64,000 bases of DNA. It comes from Caballeronia glathei (GTDB lineage Bacteria > Pseudomonadota > Gammaproteobacteria > Burkholderiales > Burkholderiaceae). The translations under genes and the position numbers were made by a program. This document shows positions 53,172 to 61,832 of this stretch, in pieces (the first letter of the stretch is position 1; every line of letters begins with the position of its first letter). The DNA lies in contig NZ_JFHC01000024.1 in NCBI RefSeq assembly GCF_000698595.1, forward strand, positions 42,496 through 106,495, given 5' to 3'. Under the pieces are notes generated by a model. The model worked only from the letters and a program-made list of their open reading frames with translations. It was not told the DNA's origin and did not search any database.

Positions 53172-55694
53172 TCAACCGGCGGCAGGCCGTGTGCGGGGCG
53201 GCTCTTGCACGTGCGCGGCGGAAGGCGTTGTGGTGCCGGTCTTGTAGCCGATAGCGACATCCGCACCGTAGACGCCTCGACTCTCGTCGTCTTCCACGTT
53301 GTCGGGCATCGGCGATCCGCCCGCCGGTTTCTGCAACGTGTGAACCTGCATCTGCGGCATGGGAATCTCGATGCCCGCGTCGTCCATCTTGCGCTTGAGC
53401 CGCTCGTTGAACGCGCGCGCCACGCTCCACTGCTGTAACGGCCGCGTCTTGAACTGCCCCTTGACCAGCATCCAGTTGGCGTCGAACCGGTCGAGTCCCC
53501 ACACCTCGACAGGCCCGAGTATCTCGTTGCGGAAACGGGCATCGGCCATCATTTCGGCGCCCACTTCGACAATGAGGCGCCTGACCTCGTCCATCTCGAC
53601 CGAAAACGCTACCCGTACTTCGAATACCGCGTAGGCGAAGTCGCGGGACAGGTTTTTCACGATCTTGATCTGCGAAAAGGGAATGGTATGGATCGCACCT
53701 TGCCCGTCCCGCAGGCGGACCGTGCGGATCGTCAGGTCTATGACCGTGCCGGCATGGCCGCCGTCGATGTCGATCCAGTCGCCAACCGAGATCGTCTCTT
53801 CGGCAATGATGAAGAGGCCGGTGATCAGATCGGTGACCAGCGACTTCGCCCCGAACCCGGCTGCGAGACCGATCACGCCCGCGCCCGCAAGCAACGGTGT
53901 CAGATTGACGCCGAGGCTCGCGGCAACGACGAACGCGGCGATCGTGACAACAATGACAAACATTGCATTGCGCACGAGCGGCAATATCGTGCGCCCGCGC
54001 ACGCCCGGATCGAGTGACTTGGCGCGCGCGCTGCTCGGGCTCAGTGCTTCGAGGATGATCGTATCGATCAGAATCCACACGAACCACGCACCGAATACGG
54101 TCGTCGTGAGCGCGATCAACGTGTACTTGACGCCCGGCGTCATCGCACCGTGCTTGAGGAGCCGCGCGACCGGGCCGCTCCACAGGTCCAGTTCGAACCG
54201 GATGTACGCGAGCCATATCCCGAAGATCAGCAGCATGCCACCGAAGCGCAGCAGCCTCATCAGATGCGGCGTGCGGCGTTGTGCCCGGCTGTTCCGTGCA
54301 CGCGTCAGATGAAGCAGGAGGGCCGACAGGAACAGCGTGAGCACGAGCAGCAGCGCACTGACGAGCGAGGGTTGCAGGACGCCCCCCTCCATGCCACGCC
54401 CGTCGATCATCGCGATGATCGCGGCGATTGCGATCAACAGGATGGGTATGTGCCAGAGCGACGCGAGGATTTCGAGCGCCTCCGTGGCCAGCTTGTGATC
54501 ATGCCGGTGGATATAGGCGCGATTGCGGATCAGGTGAGCGACCGGCCGGCGATACGCGAGTGCGAAGTACGCGCTCGAAATGGCAGCCGCCATGTTGGCG
54601 AACGTCGATACGAGTCCGGCCAGGTTCGCGCCGAGCAGTTGGGTCACGTCGGGATTCGAAGCCGCGTCTCCGAGCGCGCCACATGCGCCGATCACGAACA
54701 GCAGCGAGCGGGCGCGCGGCAGCAGCAGTTGTACCGCGACGCGCCGGTGTGCCGTGCCGAACACCGAGAACACAATCGTGCAGAGGGCTGAGAAGACCGC
54801 GCCCGCGACGATCGAATACGCCATCACGAGCCCGAGCGTGTAGCCGAGCGCATCGGACCTGGCCCCGACGAACAGCAGCACCGCGAGGAATGCGGCGATC
54901 CATGGGCCCGTCTGCCGCAGTCCGAAGCTGAGCAGTTCGAGCGATGTCGGATTGGGCACCAGCGAGACATCCCAGCGATAGCGCGCACGGATGCGCCGCT
55001 GCCCGTAGAACAGGATGGCAGCGCAGGCGCCCCAGGCGGCGAGCGTAACCAGCATTCCGAGAATCACCTGGCCGAACGGCTCCCCCCGCTCCCCGGCGAC
55101 GATCGCCTTCAACTCGCTCGCGGCCGCGCGCGCGCGGCCCGACCAGTAGTGCAGAGGCGTGCGGCCCTCGTTCAGATTCGCCTCGACCGATGCGATGCCT
55201 GAGGCAATCGTCCCCAGCAAATCGCGTTTGGGCTCCGCGGGTACTTCGGGCGCCACGCCCTGCGCGGTGCCCTGTGTTGCGCCCTGTGCGGCGTCACGCT
55301 GCTTCTTTAGCTGCGATACGAGCGCCGTGCGCTGTGCGTCGTTGTCGAGCGTGCCGATCAGGTTGTCCAGCGAGCGCGCCAGCTCGGCCTGACTGGCAGC
55401 GGACGGCGCGGATGCGGCCTGCGCCGTCGAAGCAGACGGCGCCGACGCGCCCTTGGTGCCGTCGACGAGACGCTGCAGCCCGGCGGACAGAGGCGTACCC
55501 GCTGCCAGCGTCACGCGCGGTGTCGCCAGAACCAGGCTCGACACCGCGAGCCATACGCAGGCAATCCACGCCGCCCGCCACGCGCGAGCCTGAAAGGGAC
55601 GCGCGCGTGGACAACGGCCGCGAAAAACAGGACAAGTCCGCGAGCGAGCGAAAATCAGGGTACTGCCGGGTTCATGTCCGGTGGATGCATTCAT
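53172..55694 (-). CDS. Large MscS-type mechanosensitive channel
   Basis: The 840-residue protein starts with a signal-like hydrophobic segment (about 43-64), an extended low-complexity periplasmic region rich in Ala/Ser/Gln, then about nine membrane helices (about 195-600) and the MscS core: TM3-like GVNLTPLLAGAGVIGLAAGFGAKSLVTDLITGLFIIAEETISVGDWI (about 605-650) and the beta/cytoplasmic domain to about 810. The Gly/Ala ladder of the pore helix is clear. It is related to YbiO/MscK-size channels that release solutes on osmotic downshock. The minus-strand ATG at 55694 has AAGGATC upstream. The C-terminus carries a short basic tail. Confidence 0.9.
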   Translation of the reverse strand: MNASTGHEPGSTLIFARSRTCPVFRGRCPRARPFQARAWRAAWIACVWLAVSSLVLATPRVTLAAGTPLSAGLQRLVDGTKGASAPSASTAQAASAPSAASQAELARSLDNLIGTLDNDAQRTALVSQLKKQRDAAQGATQGTAQGVAPEVPAEPKRDLLGTIASGIASVEANLNEGRTPLHYWSGRARAAASELKAIVAGERGEPFGQVILGMLVTLAAWGACAAILFYGQRRIRARYRWDVSLVPNPTSLELLSFGLRQTGPWIAAFLAVLLFVGARSDALGYTLGLVMAYSIVAGAVFSALCTIVFSVFGTAHRRVAVQLLLPRARSLLFVIGACGALGDAASNPDVTQLLGANLAGLVSTFANMAAAISSAYFALAYRRPVAHLIRNRAYIHRHDHKLATEALEILASLWHIPILLIAIAAIIAMIDGRGMEGGVLQPSLVSALLLVLTLFLSALLLHLTRARNSRAQRRTPHLMRLLRFGGMLLIFGIWLAYIRFELDLWSGPVARLLKHGAMTPGVKYTLIALTTTVFGAWFVWILIDTIILEALSPSSARAKSLDPGVRGRTILPLVRNAMFVIVVTIAAFVVAASLGVNLTPLLAGAGVIGLAAGFGAKSLVTDLITGLFIIAEETISVGDWIDIDGGHAGTVIDLTIRTVRLRDGQGAIHTIPFSQIKIVKNLSRDFAYAVFEVRVAFSVEMDEVRRLIVEVGAEMMADARFRNEILGPVEVWGLDRFDANWMLVKGQFKTRPLQQWSVARAFNERLKRKMDDAGIEIPMPQMQVHTLQKPAGGSPMPDNVEDDESRGVYGADVAIGYKTGTTTPSAAHVQEPPRTRPAAG

Positions 55695-56209
55695 GGCGAT
55701 CCTTTGCAGAAGAGGTCGCCCTGCTTGACCGAGATTGTGGCTGATCGCCTGAGGCGCAGGCATTGCGGCGCCTGCTGCGCGTCATTGCGCGGCGATCCGA
55801 TGTCCTGAAGCCCGGATGAAACCTTCCTGTGGCGAAAGCGACGCCCATCCGGCTCTCGCCAAAGATTACTGCATCAAATGCTGCTCTGCCATATGCATCG
55901 ACGAAGCCGGTGTTCGAAGAGGCCAAAGCATGGGAGCGGGATCGATGTGATTCGCAAGGTACATAAAAGCGGCATAGGGGTGCACAAGGATGGTGCCATC
56001 GCTCTCGGTGCGCGGCCAGGCAAAGCGCACGCGGCAAGCGCATTGCGGTGACGCCCGCCACCGCCTGCGCGTCGTTCGCGATCGCGAAACGAGGCGATGC
56101 TGTGTTTCTCCTAAGTCTTGTGTGCGCAAAATATCCGCGGTGGCGCTTCGCAGACGCAGATCCTGGTCGTTGGCGCGCCGTTGCAGGATCGAGAGTCAAT
56201 CGAAGACCG
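55695..56209. other. Intergenic region, about 515 bp, no gene seen
   Basis: No convincing coding frame was found. It lies between the MscS gene start and the transferase-like gene, so it should carry divergent promoters. The start of the latter is uncertain and could extend back into this region (in frame to 56048). Confidence 0.35.
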
Positions 56210-57001
56210 ATGCCACGCTCGCGCCGCATCCGAATGACCGTATCCAGAGCCAGCATCCTCCGACCAACGACAGCAACCACCCAGGACAACGACGTGCAAC
56301 CCAGCCGGAGCGCAAGCGAGAGCCCATTCGAGCACGTCGATTCCACGGTGGAGTGGAACCTCCACGCATTCTCCAGATCGAGTTCCAAAGGGGCTCGCCT
56401 TCCCGATCAACATGAGCTGTTTGTCTGGCGCCTGCGGGGCGAGTGGAGACTGATTTCCGCGACGGACAAGGACCGGTGCCTGACCAGCGCGGAACGAAAA
56501 CGCATGCGGTCGTATCCGACCTCTGCAATCGGCCGGCGCTTCGCGGTCGCGCGGGCGACCGTGCGCTTCGTGCTGTCCCATGTGCTGGCCTGCGCGCCCG
56601 AGGACATCGCCATCGCCGATCTGGCCGATGACCGGATTGCGGTGGTCAATTCGCGCAACGGACGCTCGCTCGCCGTGGATATCGGGCAGTCGGGCATCTG
56701 GATCGTGATCGCTGCGAGCGCAGGGAAACTGGGCGTCGGGCTGGCGAGTCCGATGGCGGGCGATGCCCGATCGCAATCCGCAAACGATGCGCAACCATGG
56801 GACGAGGTCTTCGTGCGCGCCTGTCAGACGAGCCAGCAGCGGGCACAGCGTTGCGAGTTCGTCGGGGAGCCGGACGCAACGAGTGCTGTGCCGCGGCGCG
56901 ACTGGCACAGCCTGGAGCTCCCGATGCCAGGTGCGATCCGGGCATCGGTCACGACGCAGCAGCGCATCAGGGTCGTCCAGGCGTTCGGCTGGCAGAGTTG
57001 A
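56210..57001 (+). CDS. Sfp-type phosphopantetheinyl transferase-like protein, catalytic motifs lost
   Basis: About 263 residues, of which 85-185 align by eye with Sfp-type 4'-phosphopantetheinyl transferases: LTSAERKRMRSYPTSAIGRRFAVARATVRFVLSHVL is the N-terminal helix motif. The catalytic motifs are altered. The FNLSHS-type segment reads VDIGQSGIWIVIAAS, the magnesium GVDVE motif is GVGLA, and the WxxKEA helix is replaced by RACQTSQQRAQR. An active transferase should bind Mg through these residues, so this looks like a non-functional relative or one with another role. The start is uncertain. Its stop lies about 20 bp from a broken eno fragment on the other strand. Confidence 0.5.
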   Translation: MPRSRRIRMTVSRASILRPTTATTQDNDVQPSRSASESPFEHVDSTVEWNLHAFSRSSSKGARLPDQHELFVWRLRGEWRLISATDKDRCLTSAERKRMRSYPTSAIGRRFAVARATVRFVLSHVLACAPEDIAIADLADDRIAVVNSRNGRSLAVDIGQSGIWIVIAASAGKLGVGLASPMAGDARSQSANDAQPWDEVFVRACQTSQQRAQRCEFVGEPDATSAVPRRDWHSLELPMPGAIRASVTTQQRIRVVQAFGWQS

Positions 57002-57020
57002 CGGCAGCGTCACCACTGCC

Positions 57021-57083
57021 AACCGTGGGATTGCCCCGGGAATCGAGCAGCTCGAATCCCTGAAGATCCTTGATGCGTGCCAT
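57021..57083 (-). pseudogene. eno: Enolase 5' fragment
   Basis: The minus strand 8 nt after the pyk stop reads MARIKDLQGFELLDSRGNPTV, 21 codons that match the enolase N-terminus (family form xIxDIxGREILDSRGNPTV). GAGG just before the ATG, overlapping the pyk stop, shows a real gene junction. After NPTV the match ends, the frame continues with unrelated residues and stops at 56967, and the remaining 400 residues of enolase are absent. The break falls within about 20 bp of the stop codon of the convergent transferase-like gene. Confidence 0.75.
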
Positions 57084-57091
57084 GCGATGCC

Positions 57092-58510
57092 TCACTTGAC
57101 CTGTGCGATGCGCAGAAGGTTGGTCGTGCCGGGCGTGCCGAACGGCATGCCGGCGGAGATGACGACGGTCTCGCCCGTTGTGCCGAAGCCTTCCTCGCGC
57201 ACGGTCTCGCATGCCAGCTCGCTGACTTCCAGCGCATCGACCACTTCCTTGCACACGACCGGATGCACACCCCAGACGAGCGCGAGTCGGCGCGCCGTTC
57301 CCGCCTGCGGCGTCATGCCGACGATCGGCGCGCAAGGCCGTTCACGTGCCATGCGCAGCGCCGAATAACCGGAGCTGGTGTAGGCAACGGTCGCGACGGC
57401 ATTCAGCAGGCCCGTTACATGGCGCATCGCGTAGCCGATCGCATCGGACGGGTTCGCGCGAGGGGCGGCGTGGGACGCCGCGATGACTTCCCGGTAGTAC
57501 GGGTCGTGTTCGGTCTGCGAGATGATCAGGTCCATCATCCGCACGGCCTCGACGGGATACCTGCCGCTCGCGGATTCGGCGGACAGCATCACCGCATCCG
57601 CGCCGTCGTAGACGGCAGTCGCGACGTCCGACGCCTCGGCCCGCGTGGGCACCGGCGCCGTGACCATCGACTCCAGCATCTGCGTAGCCACGATCACCGG
57701 CTTGCCGGCCTTGCGGCATGCGCGAACGATTCGCTTCTGAATCGCGGGCACCTGCTCGGCGGGCATCTCCACGCCGAGGTCGCCGCGCGCGACCATCACG
57801 GCATCCGCCTCGTCGACGATCGCATCGAGGCTGCCGATCGCCGCCGGTTTTTCCAGCTTGGCGACGATCCCGACCTTGTCGCCAACGATCTTGCGCACCT
57901 CCAGAATGTCCTCGACACGCTGCACGAAAGAGAGCGCGAGCCAATCGATGCCGAGCGTGAGGCCGAATTCCAGGTCGCGGCGATCCTTCTCCGTCATCGC
58001 GGAGAGCGGCAGGACCACATCGGGAACGTTGACGCCCTTGCGCTCCGACAGCGGTCCGCCGACGACCACGGTCGTCTCGGCGAAGTCCGGCCCGCACCGT
58101 TCGACGCGCAACTGGACGCGGCCATCGTCGAGCAGGAGGTTCGTCTGCTCCTTCAGGGCGGCGAAGATTTCGGGGTGCGGGAGCGCGACTCGGGTGACGT
58201 CGCCGGGCGTTGTCGCGTCGAGATCGAGCCGGAAGGCCGCGCCTTTCACGAGCGAAACCGGGCCATTTGAAAACGTGCCGATCCGCAGCTTCGGACCCTG
58301 AAGATCGAGCAGCACGCCGATGGGCCGACCCGCGTCCTTCTCGATGGACCGGATGACTTCGAGACGGCGCTGATGGTCGTCGTGCGTGCCGTGGCTGAAG
58401 TTCAGCCGAAAGACGTCGGCGCCCGCACTGAACAGCGACTCGATGGTTTCGCGGCTCGTGCTCGCGGGACCCAGTGTGGCGACGATCTTGGCATTTCGAG
58501 TGCGGCGCAT
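57092..58510 (-). CDS. pyk: Pyruvate kinase
   Basis: The 472-residue protein converts phosphoenolpyruvate and ADP to pyruvate and ATP in glycolysis. Conserved motifs are RLNFSHGTHDDH (metal/K+ and phosphate), DLQGPKLRIG, VAKLEKPAAI with the catalytic Lys, VMVARGDLGVEMP and IVATQMLESM, followed by the allosteric C-terminal domain. AAGGAG lies upstream of the ATG at 58510. A truncated eno follows 8 nt after the stop, so this was a pyk-eno operon. It is probably a second copy, because the main pyk of these organisms sits elsewhere. Confidence 0.96.
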   Translation of the reverse strand: MRRTRNAKIVATLGPASTSRETIESLFSAGADVFRLNFSHGTHDDHQRRLEVIRSIEKDAGRPIGVLLDLQGPKLRIGTFSNGPVSLVKGAAFRLDLDATTPGDVTRVALPHPEIFAALKEQTNLLLDDGRVQLRVERCGPDFAETTVVVGGPLSERKGVNVPDVVLPLSAMTEKDRRDLEFGLTLGIDWLALSFVQRVEDILEVRKIVGDKVGIVAKLEKPAAIGSLDAIVDEADAVMVARGDLGVEMPAEQVPAIQKRIVRACRKAGKPVIVATQMLESMVTAPVPTRAEASDVATAVYDGADAVMLSAESASGRYPVEAVRMMDLIISQTEHDPYYREVIAASHAAPRANPSDAIGYAMRHVTGLLNAVATVAYTSSGYSALRMARERPCAPIVGMTPQAGTARRLALVWGVHPVVCKEVVDALEVSELACETVREEGFGTTGETVVISAGMPFGTPGTTNLLRIAQVK

Positions 58511-58791
58511 CTTTATAGACTCCTTGAAAGATCGCCGTGCTGAGCGGGGACGACTTGCTTGCCGATGCCGTCGCCGGGGATGGTTGCGATGCGGTAGGTG
58601 TTCATGTCTCCGTCTTTCATGTGGTGTAGGTGTGACCGAACTTTAACCACATCCGGACTCGAAAACCGGCGCTGAACTCAAAGCATCATTAACTTCGATT
58701 CATGAGTGAGAGGTGTGCGATATCGCCCAATGGGCCGATTCGAATCCGGCACCGGCCATATCAACCAGCACTTCGTTCTCGTCGGACGACC

Positions 58792-59406
58792 TCAGGAGAG
58801 GAGTGTCTTGACCAACTCGTGTGTCGAGGGAGCGTCGAACTTCTTCAACAGCTTTCCCCGAAAGACCTCGACGGTTCGGGGGCTGATACCCAGTGCTATG
58901 CCAATTTCCTTCGCGGTCTGGTTCTGGATGAGTAATGCCGCGACATCGCGCTCGCGCCTGGTCATTGAATTTTTGGCCTCTGCGATCAATTTGTTGGCCG
59001 AACTTGCACCACCCGCCAGACTCGCGGCAACGCCCATCTCCGAGAAGACCCAGAGCGCCTCGCGATAAGGATCGGCCCGGTGTTCGCTGACACCCGTGAC
59101 ATGCACCCAGAAAAGCTCGCCGTCGATCCGCTGCATGGCTCGGGGCTCCGTGATTCGACCGAACTTCTTCAGCGCCGGAATCACCCGCGCACCGAATCGC
59201 TCGAATGCCACCTGGTTGGGGTACAGGATTCGGACCGACTGGCCGATCAGTACGTCGCTGGTCGCCCGGAACATGTCCAGAAATTGCCGGTTGCAGGCGG
59301 ATATCACGCGCTGGCGCGTGACCATCAGCGCGACCGGCGCGTGCGCGAAAACCTGTTCGTAGTTGATCGGCCCGGACGCGGGCGCGCCGGCTGGCATTCC
59401 GTCCAT
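58792..59406 (-). CDS. PAS-LuxR transcriptional regulator
   Basis: The 204-residue protein has a PAS domain (about 15-120: VFAHAPVALMVTRQRVISACNRQFLDMF, VIPALKKFGRI, WVHVTGVSEHR) and a C-terminal LuxR/FixJ HTH (about 142-204: MTRRERDVAALLIQNQTAKEIGIALGISPRTVEVFRGKLLKKF). There is no receiver domain, so the PAS domain probably senses the signal directly. The ATG at 59406 has AGGAGG upstream; a much longer frame extends beyond but is not family-like. It is divergent from an isochorismatase-family gene, with phased TACGTA repeats between, and is the likely activator. Confidence 0.88.
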   Translation of the reverse strand: MDGMPAGAPASGPINYEQVFAHAPVALMVTRQRVISACNRQFLDMFRATSDVLIGQSVRILYPNQVAFERFGARVIPALKKFGRITEPRAMQRIDGELFWVHVTGVSEHRADPYREALWVFSEMGVAASLAGGASSANKLIAEAKNSMTRRERDVAALLIQNQTAKEIGIALGISPRTVEVFRGKLLKKFDAPSTHELVKTLLS

Positions 59407-59435
59407 ACCACCTCCTCGCAGTAAGGGTGACTCCG

Positions 59436-59489
59436 TACGTAATCGATACGTATTGGTGTACGTATTCTGCACTCGTAGACTCGTACGTG
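59436..59489. promoter_or_regulatory. Helically phased TACGTA repeats, candidate LuxR-regulator sites
   Basis: TACGTA occurs at 59436-59441, 59447-59452 and 59459-59464, and TACGTG at 59484-59489, with starts 11, 12 and 25 bp apart, close to multiples of the helical turn. The palindromic hexamer recalls the TAC-rich half-sites of FixJ/NarL proteins. They lie between the PAS-LuxR gene and the isochorismatase gene. Confidence 0.6.
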
Positions 59490-59523
59490 CAATGACATTC
59501 AACCTGTTGATACGGAGGAAGAA

Positions 59524-60144
59524 ATGGATGACTACAAAAATCGCTCGTATGGAGCGGTGGGGATTGGCATGAAAGGTAAGGTCGGGATCGTCGTCGTGGA
59601 CTATCAATTGGCCTTCACCGAGTCGAAATACCCGCTGGGTGGCGCGCCGCTCGTCATGCGCGGACTTGCAAACACCGCGCGCCTTCTTAAAGTTGCTCGC
59701 CTGCACAACGTACCCATCGCCACATGTTTCACCGCTTATAAAAGCGAGCGGGACATGCCGCACTGGAAGGTGGCCGCTGTCCGCGATCAGTTCAGACTCG
59801 ATCATCCAAGCTCGGCCCTGGACCCGCAGATCTACGATGAAGACTACGACGTAGTGGTTTGCAAGTCCGGGCCGTCGATATTCTTCCAGACGCCGGTAGT
59901 CCCGTACTTCATCAAGGAGGGCGTGGAGACGGTCGTCATCACGGGCTGCAATACGAGCGGATGTATTCGGGCATCGACTATCGACAGTTTCCAATGGGGC
60001 TTCCGCACGATTGTTCCGGAGGACTGTGTGGGCGACATCGAGGAAGGCCCGCACCGAGACAATCTGCGCGATGTAGGCCGGCGATATGCCGATGTGTCGA
60101 GCGCTGACGAAGTGATTGCGTATATCAGGCAGTCGACGAGATAG
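59524..60144 (+). CDS. Isochorismatase-family cysteine hydrolase
   Basis: The 206-residue protein has the family catalytic triad: D26 in IVVVDYQLAF, K114 in VVVCKSGPSIF and C147 in TGCNTSGCIRAST. It resembles N-carbamoylsarcosine amidase and maleamate amidohydrolase more than true isochorismatase, so an amide or carbamoyl substrate is likely. GGAGGAAGAA precedes the ATG. It is divergent from a PAS-LuxR activator, and an MHS transporter follows by 215 bp, so uptake and hydrolysis of an unknown amide are suggested. Confidence 0.85.
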   Translation: MDDYKNRSYGAVGIGMKGKVGIVVVDYQLAFTESKYPLGGAPLVMRGLANTARLLKVARLHNVPIATCFTAYKSERDMPHWKVAAVRDQFRLDHPSSALDPQIYDEDYDVVVCKSGPSIFFQTPVVPYFIKEGVETVVITGCNTSGCIRASTIDSFQWGFRTIVPEDCVGDIEEGPHRDNLRDVGRRYADVSSADEVIAYIRQSTR

Positions 60145-60358
60145 TCCCCGCGGACCCACGGCGGGTATCCGCCTCCGGAGTTCAGGAAGCGCGATCGGCG
60201 CAGTACGCGACTTCGCGCTTTCAAATCGACGGTCGGATCCGCCGACCGAACCCATACGAACCCATACGCCCCGCAACGCCTCTTGCCCGAACCGTGCCCA
60301 GTTCTGCGGACGGCGATCGGATAGCCGGCGCGCGCTCAATTTACCCATGGAGCATCCC

Positions 60359-61693
60359 ATGAATCCAGCCCGCACCGTTGCCGGCACCTTCGAAACGGAT
60401 AAAGCCGAGCACAGCATGAAGAGAATTGCCGTCGCGAGCGTCATTGGCACGACGGTCGAATGGTACGACCTGTTCGTGTTCGCGACGGCCTCGGCACTCG
60501 TGTTCAATAAGGTCTTCTTTCCGGGCTCTGTGCCGTTGATCGGAACCTTGCTCGCGTTTGGCACGTTCGCGTCGGCGTATCTGGCGCGTATCGTGGGCGC
60601 TGCACTCTTCGGTCATTTCGGCGACAGGCTAGGGCGAAAGTCGATGCTGCTCGTGTCGCTGGTGATGATGGGCATTGCCACGTTCTGCATTGGACTGTTG
60701 CCGGACTATGCGTCGATCGGTATCTGGGCGCCGCTTCTGCTGCTCACGCTGCGCATCGTGCAGGGTCTCGCGCTCGGTGGCGAATGGGGCGGCGCGGTGT
60801 TGATGGCAGTCGAGCACGCACCCGCGAACCAGCGTGGCCTCTATGGTTCATGGGTGCAAATTGGCGTGCCGGCGGGCACGTTGATCGCCAATCTTGTTTT
60901 TCTGCTGAGCAACGCGGTGTTGGCCGATGGGGCCCTGCTCGCATGGGGCTGGCGCATCCCCTTTCTCGTCAGCGTGCTACTGGTCTTCGTCGGGCTTTAT
61001 GTTCGGCTGAACACGTCGGAGACACCGACGTTCCGCAAGGTCAAGGACGCCGACGCGCAGGTCAAGGTGCCGCTGGCCGAGTTGCTGAGCAAGCACTGGA
61101 AACAGGTACTGCTCGGGGGCATTGCCACGATGTCGACTGGTACGTCGTTCAACCTGATCGTCGCGTTCGGACTGACCTATGGGACACAGACACTCGGTTT
61201 TTCCCGCGGCGCAATGCTGACTATCGCGCTCATCTCCTGCGCGCTGTGCATCCTGATGCTGCCTGCCTTCGGACGCCTCTCGGATCTTATCGGCCGCAAG
61301 CCCGTGATCGTCGGCGGGATCGTTGCCGAGGCGCTGCTGGCGTTTCCGCTCTTCTGGCTGCTCGACACCCGCGAGTTTCCGTTCGCGCTGCTGGGCTACC
61401 TGCTGATGATGACCGCGTTCGCCGCCAACTACGGCCCGATCGCGACCTTTCTCGCGGAGCTGTTCGGCACTCAGGTTCGCTACTCGGGCCTGTCGGTCAG
61501 TTACATGCTCTCCGGCCTGTTAGGCAGCGCGGCGACGCCGATCATCACGACGGCACTCCTTTCCGCAACCGGGAAGGGGTCGTCCGTCGCATGGTTCATG
61601 GTGGGCTCGGCGGTCGTTTCGACTGGCGCGCTGCTGATGCTTGCGGAAACGCACCGAAGGGATCTGGCCGCGACGACTCCGCTCAGTTGCTGA
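60359..61693 (+). CDS. MFS transporter, metabolite:H+ symporter (ShiA/MhpT-like)
   Basis: The 444-residue protein has 12 membrane helices and MHS-family motifs: SVIGTTVEWYDLFVFATASALVF in helix 1, GHFGDRLGRKSMLLVSLVMMG in the 2-3 loop, GLALGGEWGGAVLMAVEHAP and PTFRKVKD between halves. Members import shikimate, dicarboxylates or aromatic acids with protons. TGGAGC 5 nt before the ATG sets the start. It probably brings in the substrate or product of the upstream hydrolase and may be controlled by the GntR regulator downstream. Confidence 0.88.
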   Translation: MNPARTVAGTFETDKAEHSMKRIAVASVIGTTVEWYDLFVFATASALVFNKVFFPGSVPLIGTLLAFGTFASAYLARIVGAALFGHFGDRLGRKSMLLVSLVMMGIATFCIGLLPDYASIGIWAPLLLLTLRIVQGLALGGEWGGAVLMAVEHAPANQRGLYGSWVQIGVPAGTLIANLVFLLSNAVLADGALLAWGWRIPFLVSVLLVFVGLYVRLNTSETPTFRKVKDADAQVKVPLAELLSKHWKQVLLGGIATMSTGTSFNLIVAFGLTYGTQTLGFSRGAMLTIALISCALCILMLPAFGRLSDLIGRKPVIVGGIVAEALLAFPLFWLLDTREFPFALLGYLLMMTAFAANYGPIATFLAELFGTQVRYSGLSVSYMLSGLLGSAATPIITTALLSATGKGSSVAWFMVGSAVVSTGALLMLAETHRRDLAATTPLSC

Positions 61694-61807
61694 TATCACG
61701 TCCTCGATCTGGCCGTGGCGACGGCGGGCGGATTCTGTCCCGAAGCGGACGGACCTGAGTCGTTGCCGTGTGTCCCGGAAGTGGCGATTTACGCGACTTG
61801 ACGTAGG

Positions 61808-61821
61808 GACGTCATGACGTC
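61808..61821. promoter_or_regulatory. 14-bp perfect palindrome, candidate GntR operator
   Basis: GACGTCATGACGTC is self-complementary and is overlapped by a second ATGACGTCAT palindrome at 61814-61823, so ACGTCATG is repeated twice. It begins 25 bp and ends 12 bp before the GntR start codon, as expected for autoregulation. Confidence 0.6.
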
Positions 61822-61832
61822 ATGATATCACT

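Noticed and set aside
58737..58770. tRNA-like T-arm (GATTCGAATCC with flanking partial stem)
   Set aside because: No D-arm, anticodon arm or matching 5' acceptor strand is found upstream, so it is probably chance; it is also not at a repeat that would suggest an attachment site.
59407..60564. Long N-terminal extension of the PAS-LuxR frame
   Set aside because: It is antisense to the hydrolase gene, and an AGGAGG-preceded ATG at 59406 fits the family length.
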